The notes beneath the pieces are model-generated. The model was not told where the DNA came from, searched no databases, and saw only the letters and a list, made by a program, of their open reading frames with translations. A stretch of 64,000 bases of DNA. Source: Pyropia haitanensis (Eukaryota > Rhodophyta > Bangiophyceae > Bangiales > Bangiaceae). A program made the translations under genes and the position numbers. The stretch spans positions 7,231,485-7,295,484 of the forward strand of contig SDUX01000002.1 in NCBI GenBank assembly GCA_008729055.1. Direction: 5' to 3'. Positions 31,746 through 42,343 of this stretch are shown piece by piece (positions within the stretch are counted from its first letter, which is position 1; each line of letters starts with the position of its first letter).

Positions 31746-33909
31746 TCACCTGGCCTTGCCCGTGTGGATGTCGTCAATGGATATGCTCGGCGTCGACGAG
31801 TCAGTCGAGTTGAGCGACGCCGACGACGCGGTCGACGGGGCCGCCTCGAGCGCCGCCGCCTTGGCCTGCCGCACGCTCGCCTTCATCTCCAGCACCGCGG
31901 CCTGCGTGCTGCGCATCTGGCGCTTGGTCAGCGACGCGATGCCCGTCTGGGAGGTGAGGCGCTGGATGAGGTCGTCGTCGCCGCCCTTGGAGGTGGGCAC
32001 GTGGAACTTCTTGGTCATCCACGGCGCCGCGAGCGCGTCCGCGGCGGTGAGGCGCAATTTTGGGTCCATCTCCAGCAGCTGCCGGATAAAGGCCTTGCAG
32101 TCGGACGAGACGCTCGACCAGCCCTCCCCTTCCATCGCCGCCCCGTTGTAGAGGGAGCGCAGGTACGCAGCGTCGGTCTTGCCAAAAAAGGGGAAGCGTC
32201 CACAGCACATGATGTACAAGACCACGCCACACGCCCACAGGTCCACCGGCGGGCCGTAGCCCTTCTTGCCCAGCACCTCCGGACTGATGTAGTAGCTGGT
32301 GCCCACGTGGGAGAGCAGCGCATTCTCATTGGCGGCCATCGTATCCTCCGCGCCCGTCGCTTCAGCGATGAAGTTGGACAACCCAAAGTCCTGTGACATG
32401 CGACAAGGAGGGCGCGACAATGGCGCATCCACGAACAATCAAACCAATAACCGAGGGGGGCACGGGAGCACGACGGCGAGTGTGAGTCCTCCACAAACCA
32501 TCGACGCAGCCGCCCAGTTGCGGACGCTGGTGCCCACCCCACAAGGAGACACCCGGCAGCCTCTGTGCCAGACCATCCCAACGACACCACAACAACACAG
32601 TGACACGGCACAGCGCCGCCACCCGGGCACAAAAGACGGTCCGTGCAACTACAGCTCCACCCGCCACACCACCCCAAGCACCAACGCACAGTAAGTTTAA
32701 CGTCAAAGGGCCACTCCGCGCCGCTGCAGAGAATGTTCTCGGGCTTGATGTCCCTGTGCACGCCACAAGGGATCGGAAAAAAAAGAGTGCATCCACGATA
32801 CGCCACCCGCTCCGATGACACATGAAACAGCGCAGCAAGCGCGATTAGCCACCATCCACCGTCCGTGCCAGGCCAGCGGGCGAGCGTCCCCACACACCGA
32901 CCCAAGACGGAAGCAATTGACCGCGGCCAACCGGCGGAGAACACCGCGTACCTGTGGACGATGCCGAGGCTGTGGAGGTACTGCACGCCAAGCAAAATCT
33001 GGCGCATGATGTCCCGAGCCTTTTGTTCTGTGAAGCACTTCTCGTCAATGATGCGGCTGAAGAGCTCGCCGCCTTCAAGGAACTCGGTCACAATGACGAG
33101 CGAGTCCGGCCGGTCAAAGATGTCAAGCGTCTTGACGATGTGCTCGTGGTCGACCGCCTTCAGGATGGACGACTCGCGCTCGATAAACTTGACCTGCCGT
33201 TTTGAAGACGGATTCCTCTTGATGACCCTGCCGCAGAACAGACCAAGCAGAAAGAGCACGCCAAGGACGGGAAATGCATAGGCAGCAATCTCCCAACCAG
33301 TCAGTATCAGCAAAGGCCTCAAAGAGACGGAGCGTCACGCCAGTCCCACCACGATTCCAACTGAGCGCCGCGGCTGGCAGTCCACCCACAATACAGTGGT
33401 CCACCGGCCAAGTCGGGGAGGCCCCGCGCCAGCAACCAACAGGCTGCCCGGTCAGTTGACCAGTAGACCAGCCCGCCCAAGCATCGTGCGTGCGACCAAA
33501 CGTACTTGATGGCAACCATCTCGTTGGTGACCTTGTCGCAGCCAAGGAAAACCTCCCCGTAGCTCCCCTTCCCAAGCGTCTTGCCAAACGTGTAGTAGTC
33601 GTCTGGCTTGGACACCGCGCTCTTGAGCGCCTTGAGCCACGCCGCGTACTCGTCGGTATTGACCGCAAAAAATGACATGGACGAGCCGTCCAGCGTCAAC
33701 ACCAGCTCCAGGGACCGGTTACCCACCGACACGCGGCACTCGGTGATGTCCACCTCCCACGTCGGCGACGGCGCCTCCTTCTTCTTGTAGTGCGACAGCA
33801 TGGTGCCATCAAAGCGGAGGAAACGCCGCTTGCGGAAGCGGATGCTCTTGCCCTCCTTGCGCACCCACCCTTCCATCGACTGCCTCTCACCATAGCGCAA
33901 GGTCGCCAT
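31746..33909 (-). CDS. PH-domain protein kinase of the CAMK group, four exons
   Basis: Exons 33,909-33,506, 33,227-32,952, 32,753-32,690 and 32,390-31,746; introns of 278, 198 and 299 bp with donors GTACGT, GTACGC and GTGCGT. Joined product 462 residues. A PH domain (about 11-97: MEGWVRKEGKSIRFRKRRFL ... DEYAAWLKAL) is followed by a complete kinase domain (about 106-373). The G-loop is GKGSYGEV, the ATP-binding Lys is in VAIK (135), HRD has Asp 228, DFG starts at 249, and GTSYYISPEVL and DLWACGVVLYIM follow. All catalytic residues are present. The C-terminal tail is Ser/Thr/Ala-rich and lacks a clear calmodulin or EF-hand region. The substrate recognition style (EGGELFSRI, SPEVLGKKGYGPPVDLW) is CaMK/CDPK-like, not AKT-like, despite the N-terminal PH domain. 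Role unknown; the PH domain suggests phosphoinositide-linked membrane recruitment. Confidence 0.88.
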
Positions 33910-36203
33910 GGTGACAAACCCACGTGGGAACGTGACGGGGCCAAGGGTAGCAGGCAGACGTCCGCTGGACGACGACGGCGACGGCCGCGCACGTCACCAG
34001 GTGATGAAGTGACTGTTGCCAGCCTCACCTGCAGGCGAACCGCACCACAGCGTGCCAGAGAGGGCGGCGGCGGCGGCAGCGATGGAAGTAGCGACGGCAA
34101 GCCGCACGACGTCCTACTCGATGGCCGGGTGCGTCGGGTACAGGAACTGCGAGCGACGTCAATCAGCGCCAAGTGTCCACGAGGCCGGCGCTGCCCACGA
34201 GGCAGCGACGCCCCGGCCGACACGACCCACAGACGAAGAACAGACCGACGCTCGCTCCCCCCCCCCACCCACCCAGACAAGAAGTTGGCAGCAGCAGCAA
34301 GCCGGGGCAGAAACAGCAGCAACAGGCGCGTCGTGCGCTCGGCACCAGCCGCGACAGCAACAGTCGGCTCACCACGCCGTTGGAGAGCACGGTGGCCACC
34401 CGCCCGCCGCCTGCAATCGACGCTGGCACTGTCACCGCCGGCGCCGCCGCCACCGCGCCGAACAGGGACGCCGTCGCGGCTGCCGTGTCGCGTCACCGTT
34501 ACCGTTCCACCCCCACGCAGGCACCGCCGAGCCTCCCCGAACAGGCGCGGCAGCAGAAGGACACCCCCCCCTCCCCCCCCCTCTCCCAACCACCCTCCCG
34601 CTGCGGTAGAGCAACCAAACCCCCCCCCCCTACGGTTGCCGCGCTGGGCCGCCTTCGACGCCCACCTCCCTCGCACACCACCAGCGCGTGTGGCGGCGGC
34701 AGAGGGGTGGGGAATGAACACGAGGGGCGGCCGGTCCGCCCAGCTGCCGACTGCCAGCCCGCCCAGCTACTGACTGCCAGCCCACGCGGGGGCGCCGCCC
34801 TATGAGCGCCGCGCCGCGGAGGGGGGTCCGTCGACCGGCATTATTGTCCCCCTCTCGCGGCAGGAAAAGTGCAGACTCCCCTCTCAGCCCCGTGCCCCCC
34901 CCTCCCCCGCCACGCAACCATGCTGCCAGCCGTGAGTGCGCGGGCGCTCCCCCCCGCCCGCCCACGCCCCGCCACAGGCCTAGACGGGCATCCACAGCGA
35001 CAGGACAAGGGCGAAAGAGAGGGCAAAGGGAGAGAGTGAGGGAGATACAAGGGGGGAAAGAGGGCTGAAGAAGTCTCCCCAACGGCAGAAAGCAGTGGCC
35101 AACGACAGGCTGGTGGGGGCCAGTGCCGGGAGGAAAGCGGGGACGCCGCAGTCTTGGTCACCTGCCGCACGCTTGGTTGCCTCTGGCCGCGACCACGGCC
35201 GGCACGGGGGAGCGGCTCATGGCGACAGCGCCACCCCCGCGCCGCTCTTCCTGCCAGCAGATGCCCCGCCCGTCGAGGGCAGCCCGGCGCTCTTTTCGGC
35301 GCTGCGCTGCGCGGGCGAGAAAAATCAACTGCACCCCCTCCACCCCGGCCCCCACCCGGTGCTGCGGCATGAGCACCACCCCCACCTCCGCCGCCGCGGG
35401 GAGCCCCTCACGCAGTGTGAAGACACGCCTTGCGCTGCCACCCCGAAACAAGTCACAGGCGCAGCCGGGAAAAGAGGCAGGGGGGGGAGGGGAAGGGGCG
35501 CCCCCCATCCATAGAGACACAGCATCTCTCCTAGACGTGATTGCCAACCCTCCCCACCAGCCGCCCCCCACCTTCCATGAAAGAGAAGCAAAAAAAAAAC
35601 GCAATGCCAGCCCGGCGCCACCCTATCCCCAGCCGGCACCCCCCTACCAGTCCACCGCGCTCAGGCAGGCAGCCGTCAGACGACCACCCCCAACCCACCT
35701 CCCTCGCACCGGCCACGGCGCGTTCCCGGTGCCGACGCGCGCGAGGCGTAGGGAAAAAATTCCGGCCTTTCTCCCCCCCACCGGGCCCGCCGCAGGGAGA
35801 ATGACGAAGGTCAACGGCTGATACCAGTGACAGGCTGACCCACCCCGACCACGACAGCCGTGCACAACGAAGGCGATGCGATCCAGAGGACAAAACGAGG
35901 AGCGTTTTCGCAAAAGTTGTACGGAGCACTGTACAGTACATCTAGACCCTGTTAGACAGCTCAAAATCACATTTCGATAAAAATTAAAACAATTGCAGAA
36001 AATACTATGGACACCCAGATCCAGTGACGACTCCACGATTGCATCGCAGTGCCTGCGATGCTCGCACGGTGGGCTTGGAAGCGTCATGTTCACCCACCAT
36101 GGGGAAGGTGTGCGTGCACGTCGGTGTGCGTCCCGACCACCGCATCGCCTCAATCCCCCCGGTGCCACCTCCCCGCCCGCCCCTCCCTGTGCCGCTGTCT
36201 TCC
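33910..36203. other. Intergenic, divergent between kinase and PsbP-domain gene
   Basis: About 2.3 kb between two divergent starts. Mostly GC-rich with composition frames only. An A/T-rich island at about 35,940-36,010 (ataaaaattaaaacaattgc) lies ~200 bp before the PsbP-domain start and is the best promoter candidate. Confidence 0.5.
35940..36010 (+). promoter_or_regulatory. A/T-rich candidate promoter island of the PsbP-domain gene
   Basis: A sharply A/T-rich block in a very GC-rich neighbourhood, ending about 195 bp before the ATG at 36,204. It holds no canonical TATA box but contains cgataaaaattaaaa. Position and composition are the only evidence. Confidence 0.3.
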
Positions 36204-37223
36204 ATGGCGTTCCTACCCCCCCCGGCGACGGCGGCGGTGCGCCGGATCGGCCGGCGGGGGAGCTCCCCCATCGGCCGTCGGCACTCCCCGCCATTGAGGG
36301 CAGCCGCGGCGGCACCGCCGCTGCCCCCCGCTGCTGCTGCTGACAACGGCGGAGGCGCCGGCGGCGGCAGCGGTGGCTGCGGTCCCCTTGTGACGGCGCC
36401 CGCTGGTCACCTCTCCGGCCGCCTGACCCGGCGGGCGGTGCTGGCCACCCCCGCCGCCGCCGCGGTAGGTGCCGTCGCCGCTGCCGTCGCCGCCGCCGTG
36501 GGTCACCCCGCCGCCGCCGCCGCGGCCACACCCACCCAGTCAGCTGCGGCGCCGGTGCAAGCGGCCGACGTGGTTGGCGCGGCGGCAGCGGCGCCGTCGT
36601 CGTCGACATCCTCCTCCCCAACATCCCCTACCCCCCCCGCCCCTGGCGCGAGCGGCGCCATGGCTCAGTACGTCGGCCCCCTTTCCCTCGGCTACTCGTT
36701 TGCGTACCCCACCACGTGGTCGGCGGCCAAGAAGCCCATCAAGACGCACCTGTCCGAGGTGATTGTGTCGGCACCCAAGGGGTCGTCTGCCAGCGTCGGG
36801 CTGGTCGTGGACGGGCCGCTCAAGATTGGGTCGATTGAGGAGTTTGGGACACCCGACGTGGTCGGTGCCAAGGTGCTTGCGTTGGAGCGGAAGAAGGACA
36901 GCACCAAGGACGTGCGGCTGGTGCGGACGGCGGTGGAGGTGCTTGGGGGGGGGCCACCCCCGGCCGCCGCCGCCGCGGGCGCGGCGGCCGCCGCGGCGGC
37001 GGGGAGCGGTGGACAGCCGGCGGGCCTCGGCGCCGGTGTCGCGTACATTGTCGAGTACGTGGTGGACTCGTCGCGGGGCGTCAAGCACTACGTGGCCAAG
37101 GCGACGGTCGCGGCGGGCCAATTGTACGTCATGACCGCCACGTGCAAGGAGGACGAGTACGAGGCCGCCCGGGGGGGGCTGGCCGCCGTCCTCGCTTCGC
37201 TGCGGGTGGCACCCAAGGTCTAA
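36204..37223 (+). CDS. PsbP-domain protein, thylakoid lumen (Tat-type transit)
   Basis: 339 residues. The start at MAFLPPPATAAV gives a bipartite presequence: a basic transit peptide, then a twin-arginine signal LTRRAVLA (Arg 76-77) with a long Ala-rich hydrophobic core ending near GHPAAAAAA. This predicts Tat transport into the thylakoid lumen. The PsbP domain starts near residue 155: YVGPLSLGYSFAYPTTW, then KTHLSEVIVSAP, SIEEFGTPDVVGAKVL, and after an Ala/Gly insertion YIVEYVVDSSRGVKHYVAKATVAAGQLYVMTATCKEDEY. These match the PsbP/PPL family that helps assemble or stabilise photosystem II. Red algae use a PsbP-like rather than the plant oxygen-evolving PsbP, so a PPL-type assembly role is inferred. 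It is intronless. Confidence 0.87.
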   Translation: MAFLPPPATAAVRRIGRRGSSPIGRRHSPPLRAAAAAPPLPPAAAADNGGGAGGGSGGCGPLVTAPAGHLSGRLTRRAVLATPAAAAVGAVAAAVAAAVGHPAAAAAATPTQSAAAPVQAADVVGAAAAAPSSSTSSSPTSPTPPAPGASGAMAQYVGPLSLGYSFAYPTTWSAAKKPIKTHLSEVIVSAPKGSSASVGLVVDGPLKIGSIEEFGTPDVVGAKVLALERKKDSTKDVRLVRTAVEVLGGGPPPAAAAAGAAAAAAAGSGGQPAGLGAGVAYIVEYVVDSSRGVKHYVAKATVAAGQLYVMTATCKEDEYEAARGGLAAVLASLRVAPKV

Positions 37224-37501
37224 AGGTGCGTGCCGCCTCTCCTCTCTCGTGCTACCGGAATGTCCGCCGCGGGCGTGCGGGGAGGGGGAAGGGTGGTCGG
37301 TGAGTTGGGGAAGGGGGGGAAGCTGCAATGGTTGTGCATTCTTTTGCATCTCTCTTTTCCGCTCACCTCGCGTGGGGCTCATGACACGAGCTCGTGACCG
37401 CAGACGAGGGCACCCCAGGCACATAAGAAAAAAGGGAAAAAAAAGAACCCCAAGGTCCAATGACCGCAACCGCCCACACGCTCGCCCAAGCGTGGGACCG
37501 C

Positions 37502-40500
37502 TCAGCTGCGAATCAGTAGCGGCTTGTCTGGTAACCTGGACAGTCCCGTCGTCACCTTGCGCCCGCCCGTCGCGCCATGCCCGCGACCCCCCGCGGCAGA
37601 GCCCCCCCCTGTGCGCACGTGCTCCACCGCCAGGGAGAGCAACTCCGGGCCATGGACAGTAGAGTCCGCGACCCACCGCTCGTTCGGATCCTCAAACCAT
37701 GTCACCTGGCTGTCGATGCACTGGCCGAGGCGCCAGCCCGCAAACACGTCTGGCTTCACGCCCAGCCGCGACGCCACCGCTGCTCTCAAGTCCGAGACGA
37801 GCAACCCGTCGCGGGGAACCGACAACATTACGGGGGTGCCGAAAAAGACGGGCGCGTCCGTTCGTGCTGTGGCGGTGGCGTTGCGCCGCGCGGCCACGTG
37901 GAGAAGAGACAACATCCAGCGGGCGGATGCAGGGTGGTCCCTACCCAGCGGTGGCGGATCGACAGCAGGAGCGGCGGCGGCCGCAGCGCTGCTGCTGCTG
38001 ATGTCAGGCTCCACCCGCAGCTCCGTACCGGGCTCGACCATGTGAGCGTTGGACTGGACGAGCTCACCCGGCTCGATCCACGAGTGCACCACGTGACTGC
38101 GGATGTCCAGCAGGCGGAGGTTGGTGCCACGCGGCAGGCTCAGGCGCTCCCGCACCGCTGCGAGCACGCGGTTGTACGTCCCATGTCGGGATACCAGAAC
38201 CGAAAAGGAGATGGGCGGCGTGATGGCCACACCGCTTTCCACTGTCACCTTGTCCGTCGAAGCTGCCGCGGATGCCCCCACCGCACCTCCATCAGGGCGG
38301 TAGACGACGCGGACCTCAGAGTGACCGGCAGAGTCCCGGTGACAATACTCGGCAACTTCGTACCAGAGGACCCCCTCAGACAGCACCGCGTTCGGAGGAA
38401 GGAGCGTGGCCATGCCCACCTGCCGGCCAATGACACTTAGCGAGGGACCCCGCGAGGCAGGCAGGTCAAGCGTAGTGGCTGCCGGGGTCGGGCCGCCGTT
38501 CAGCTCGGGCCCGCCGACTGCGGTGGCCGTCGGCGCCAGCCACGAACCAGTCACCTGGTTCATATGGGACAGCATGTGCGCCAACGTCGGGTGGCTGGAA
38601 GAGAAGAGGCGCTCGGGCCGGGCAAACTCCGACAACTCGTCGTGAAGAAAGAAGCGCAACCGACTGGCAGGCACCGAAAGCCGAAGGGTCGCAGCCACCT
38701 CCTCCAACACCGTTTCCATCGAGTCCGTGGCGAGCAGCTCGAGCGAAAAGGAGCCGTGAGAGCCCACAAAGTCGCTGCTCCACCTCTCCCGAAACTCAAC
38801 CACCACCGCATGCCGTAGGTACGCGTAGTAAGTGAGCGCCGATGGCAGAGGACGACCGCCCAGGGGCACTGCTGCACGCTCCGAGACGGACATTGCCGCG
38901 ACACGGTCCGCTCGTGGCACCGCCAGCTCCAAAGACGCCCTTTGCGCCTCGGCCTTGAGTTCCACAACAAGGATGTCGCCGCCCAGGTCAAGCTCCGCCC
39001 GCTGCATTGTCATACTAGGAGTGACCATCTCGACCGAATCCAGTTTGACCTCCTCGTACACGTTGACCACCGTGTCAGCCGTCTGGCCCGCGGGGATCGT
39101 CAGCCCACATATCCGGGCGGCCGCAGGGACGAGGCCCCGAACGAAACCGTCCTTCCACGCAAGGAAGGTTCCTCGGTAGACCAGCCGCCTTTCCATCGGC
39201 AGATACTGCTTGACAAAGAAGAGGACCGTCTCAGCAGGCACCACGGGCCAGGCGGAAGGGACGCGGCGACCACGCTTCCGCTTGCCCAGTGGCAGCTTCT
39301 CGCCCGCCGCGTGGACCACTTTGTCCGCCGTAGGTGCTGCCTCCAGGCCATGCTCTCCCGACGACGGGGAGCGAGAGGGCGGCGTGAGAAAGGACGACTC
39401 GAGGGTGTGTGTTGAGTAGAGGCCGTCTCGATCAGCAATCAAGTCCGGGCCCTTCAACACCTGCGCGTAGACGCGAAGGTCATCCGCGACCGGACGCGGC
39501 GTGGAGTTGCGCGTGACCCGGAGCGCGGGAGCGGGAGGCTCCAGAAGCCCATAGTCCTCCCCATTCGCCACAAGCCCGTCGGGGCGGATGGTTTCATTGT
39601 CCCGCGGACTGCACTTCCACAGGCGTAGCCAGCCAAGCGCCTCTGCACTGTCTTCCTCATGACTACTGACGCTGGTGTTCATGTCTGCGGCCGGTGTAGC
39701 CAGCGCATTGGCAGCCGGCTCGTCCGCAGCTCCGTGCTCCCCATCCGCGTGAACGTTTAGGGGGAGGGAGACCAGCGCGTCCTTCCGCCTCTTCGCATCA
39801 GGGCCGTCAGCATCGGCCGCCGTTGCCGCCGGGTCTTCCGGGAGTTCCCCATCCTTGACGGTTGCCGGGGAGCTGTTGTCCTCGGCTGGCGTCGACTTGG
39901 CCACTTGCGATGGCTGCCAGCGAGAAACCACACCTGCTCGTATCAGAGCCCGTTTCAGGTCCACCAGTGTGCAGTCCCGGCGTACGCGAACAGAGGGTAT
40001 CTTGGCCCAACACACGAGGTCGCCAGTCACGTGATCCTTCAAGTGCGCGTCCGTAGTCACGTACACATGCCGATACAGGTGAGCGTCCGCAGCGCGGGCA
40101 CGGCGCGCCGCTTCTGCTGCTTGGTCCTCCAAGATGCGCGCCGTCAGCAAGGCAGGCAACTCTTCTTCAGACTTCAACAGGTCCGCCACTCGAGACTTGC
40201 GCACGTACTGCAGCATGTACGCGGAAGAAAATCGACAGTTTGGGGGCCGCGCGCGGATGGTGCGCACCACAGGAGCGACAGGTGTGAGAGGTGAAGGGGC
40301 CGACGGTAGCGACGAGGGCGATGGAGAGGTGGTCTCCCCTGTGGTGATCTCCGCCACGGGCGGGTCAGGCGTGTTAGTGTTGAGGCCCGTCCCGTCCGTC
40401 GCCGCTGTGATGACGTTGTATTGGTCCTCCCGCGTGTAGCTGCCGTCTTGGCCAAAGAGCCCCTCGCCCATTGGCGCGTCCAAGCCGTCAGCCGTGTCGT

Positions 40501-42343
40501 TCAAGATGGTCGTCACATCCGCCTCGGGGCTCGGGCTCCGCACCGCCCGCAATGGTGACGACGACTGCCGCGACAGGGGTGATGGCACAGGTGGAAGTGG
40601 CGACGGGGAGAGGCCAGCAAGGCTCTCAGTCAGCTCCACGGGGGGCGGCAGCGGTGGCTGGTGAGGGCCCCCAAACCCATAGTTGGCGTCCAGAGCGTCC
40701 GCCGCAGACACGCAGGTGACGGTCTCGTCATCAAACTTGAGCCACGGCCCGCCCGGCCCGTTCGGCCGGATGAACGCACAGTAGTGCCCCGTGTCCACGT
40801 CACCAATGTGCACGAGCACAGTATGAAGAACGTACACATCGTCACCGCCACCTGGCGTGCCGTCCGTGCCCTTGACAAACGAGCTCAGGTCAATTTCATC
40901 GCCATACTCAAAGTAGTCGTTGATCTTCACCTGCACCGGTGGCTCACGGGAAAAGTCGTAGTCAAACCGCTTGAGGTGTAGCTGCAGCACGGGCGGAAGG
41001 CTGAGGAACTGCGCGCCCTTCTCCGCCCGCTGCAGCTCCTCATACCCGTCGGCCCGCACGCAGTTATCCCCGTCCATCATCTCCACCTGCGTGTAGGCAG
41101 CAAACGCCTCGAGGACACCCTTGAGGCCCGACACGGTCAGAGAGATGTCAAAGAAGCACTCGCGCATTTCCGAGACGTACGGCACGTCCAAACAGCGAAT
41201 GACGTTTGCGGTACGGCCTTGGAAGAGGGTAGCGACAAAGTCTTTGGTCTGTGACGGCTCGCCGGCCTCTGCGCTCAAGCCGGCGGCGGTGGTGCCATCG
41301 CCGCCCGCGGGCGCCGCAGCCGGCACCTCTACGCCCCCGTCGGGGCTGGCGCCGGCAGCGGCCCGCAAGCTACGGCTGGTGGCCGCAAACGACAGACGGT
41401 CACACAGAATGCGGTTGAGCTCCTGCGCATCGTGTTGTTGGAACAGTTCTGCAGAGTTCCACCCAAACGACTCGGTCAGGCGCTTGGTCCGCACCGCCCC
41501 AAGCGCGGTCTGCAAGCCGTGAAACACCTTTTGCAGCTCGTGACACTGGTAGATGGCGGCAGGGACCTTTTCTGCACCAGGGGTGCCCTCGGGTGGGGGG
41601 ATGGGCAGCGCGTAGACCAACCGCCGGAAGCCAGGTAGGCAGTAGAGCATTTGCAGAAGAGAGTTGAGGTAGCACGTAGCCCCTTGGTTGCGAAGGCCCA
41701 CGTAGCCCGTCTCGGCGCGCGAGTCCCAATCGGGCAGCACCGTGATAGGCCCAATGGACGTGACGAGCTGCACGTGCGCCTCAATGCGGAGCGGCGGCGC
41801 GTCGGCTAGTGGAACCCCCCGAGCGGGCCGCACCGCGGAGAGGGCGTAAAAGTCCTTAAAGCCCCAGTCCGACTCCTTGGGCGTGAACACGTGCGTCGCG
41901 TCCTTGACGTATTCGGCGGGCCGGCCGGCATCGCCATCGCCTGCCGACCCTGGTGGGAGGAGCAGCACAATCTTAAACGCCGTCGGCCGCGACCACGCGT
42001 TTACCCGCCGCGGGCGTGCTGGCGCCGCGTCGCCCGCGTCGGCCGGGGTTAATGGCCCGCCACATTCTATGTACACCGACAAGTCCGAGTTCTGCTGGTT
42101 GCCCCGCGGGTAGAGGAAGATGCGCCACTTGTAGCCTCCAATGGGGTGCCACACGGAGTGGAGGCGCGCCTCTTTGGCCCTCCACACCGTCGCGGCGGGG
42201 AGGACGAGCGAGAAGACGTGCCAGATGTTGCTCGCGTCATTGGCTGCGTTGGGGGTGGGACGCCCGCGGCCGGCGCCGGGGCCGGCGGCAACGACGACGG
42301 CACCCCGGTCCGCAGCGGGGGTGACCGCCGCCACAGTGTCCAT
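37502..42343 (-). CDS. USP7: USP7/UBP12-type ubiquitin-specific protease
   Basis: 1,613 residues from MDTVAAVTPAAD; the frame is open upstream to 43,429, but that part is non-conserved Pro/Arg filler. N-terminal MATH/TRAF domain (about 39-185: NIWHVFSLVLPAATVW ... EAHVQLV), which recruits substrates. USP catalytic domain (about 214-560): Cys box YVGLRNQGATCYLNSLLQ with Cys 224, His box DTGHYCAFIRPNG with His 520, and the following FDDETV. Human USP7 has its Cys at 223, so the N-terminal layout is conserved. After a ~450-residue Pro/Ser-rich linker come USP7-type ubiquitin-like domains (from ~1030: VLFFVKQYLPMERRLVYRGTFLAWKDG ... VNVYEEVKLDSVEMV ... DILVVELKAE, then further UBLs to the end). 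Nuclear/cytosolic deubiquitination is expected. Intronless. Confidence 0.93.
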   Translation of the reverse strand: MDTVAAVTPAADRGAVVVAAGPGAGRGRPTPNAANDASNIWHVFSLVLPAATVWRAKEARLHSVWHPIGGYKWRIFLYPRGNQQNSDLSVYIECGGPLTPADAGDAAPARPRRVNAWSRPTAFKIVLLLPPGSAGDGDAGRPAEYVKDATHVFTPKESDWGFKDFYALSAVRPARGVPLADAPPLRIEAHVQLVTSIGPITVLPDWDSRAETGYVGLRNQGATCYLNSLLQMLYCLPGFRRLVYALPIPPPEGTPGAEKVPAAIYQCHELQKVFHGLQTALGAVRTKRLTESFGWNSAELFQQHDAQELNRILCDRLSFAATSRSLRAAAGASPDGGVEVPAAAPAGGDGTTAAGLSAEAGEPSQTKDFVATLFQGRTANVIRCLDVPYVSEMRECFFDISLTVSGLKGVLEAFAAYTQVEMMDGDNCVRADGYEELQRAEKGAQFLSLPPVLQLHLKRFDYDFSREPPVQVKINDYFEYGDEIDLSSFVKGTDGTPGGGDDVYVLHTVLVHIGDVDTGHYCAFIRPNGPGGPWLKFDDETVTCVSAADALDANYGFGGPHQPPLPPPVELTESLAGLSPSPLPPVPSPLSRQSSSPLRAVRSPSPEADVTTILNDTADGLDAPMGEGLFGQDGSYTREDQYNVITAATDGTGLNTNTPDPPVAEITTGETTSPSPSSLPSAPSPLTPVAPVVRTIRARPPNCRFSSAYMLQYVRKSRVADLLKSEEELPALLTARILEDQAAEAARRARAADAHLYRHVYVTTDAHLKDHVTGDLVCWAKIPSVRVRRDCTLVDLKRALIRAGVVSRWQPSQVAKSTPAEDNSSPATVKDGELPEDPAATAADADGPDAKRRKDALVSLPLNVHADGEHGAADEPAANALATPAADMNTSVSSHEEDSAEALGWLRLWKCSPRDNETIRPDGLVANGEDYGLLEPPAPALRVTRNSTPRPVADDLRVYAQVLKGPDLIADRDGLYSTHTLESSFLTPPSRSPSSGEHGLEAAPTADKVVHAAGEKLPLGKRKRGRRVPSAWPVVPAETVLFFVKQYLPMERRLVYRGTFLAWKDGFVRGLVPAAARICGLTIPAGQTADTVVNVYEEVKLDSVEMVTPSMTMQRAELDLGGDILVVELKAEAQRASLELAVPRADRVAAMSVSERAAVPLGGRPLPSALTYYAYLRHAVVVEFRERWSSDFVGSHGSFSLELLATDSMETVLEEVAATLRLSVPASRLRFFLHDELSEFARPERLFSSSHPTLAHMLSHMNQVTGSWLAPTATAVGGPELNGGPTPAATTLDLPASRGPSLSVIGRQVGMATLLPPNAVLSEGVLWYEVAEYCHRDSAGHSEVRVVYRPDGGAVGASAAASTDKVTVESGVAITPPISFSVLVSRHGTYNRVLAAVRERLSLPRGTNLRLLDIRSHVVHSWIEPGELVQSNAHMVEPGTELRVEPDISSSSAAAAAAPAVDPPPLGRDHPASARWMLSLLHVAARRNATATARTDAPVFFGTPVMLSVPRDGLLVSDLRAAVASRLGVKPDVFAGWRLGQCIDSQVTWFEDPNERWVADSTVHGPELLSLAVEHVRTGGGSAAGGRGHGATGGRKVTTGLSRLPDKPLLIRS

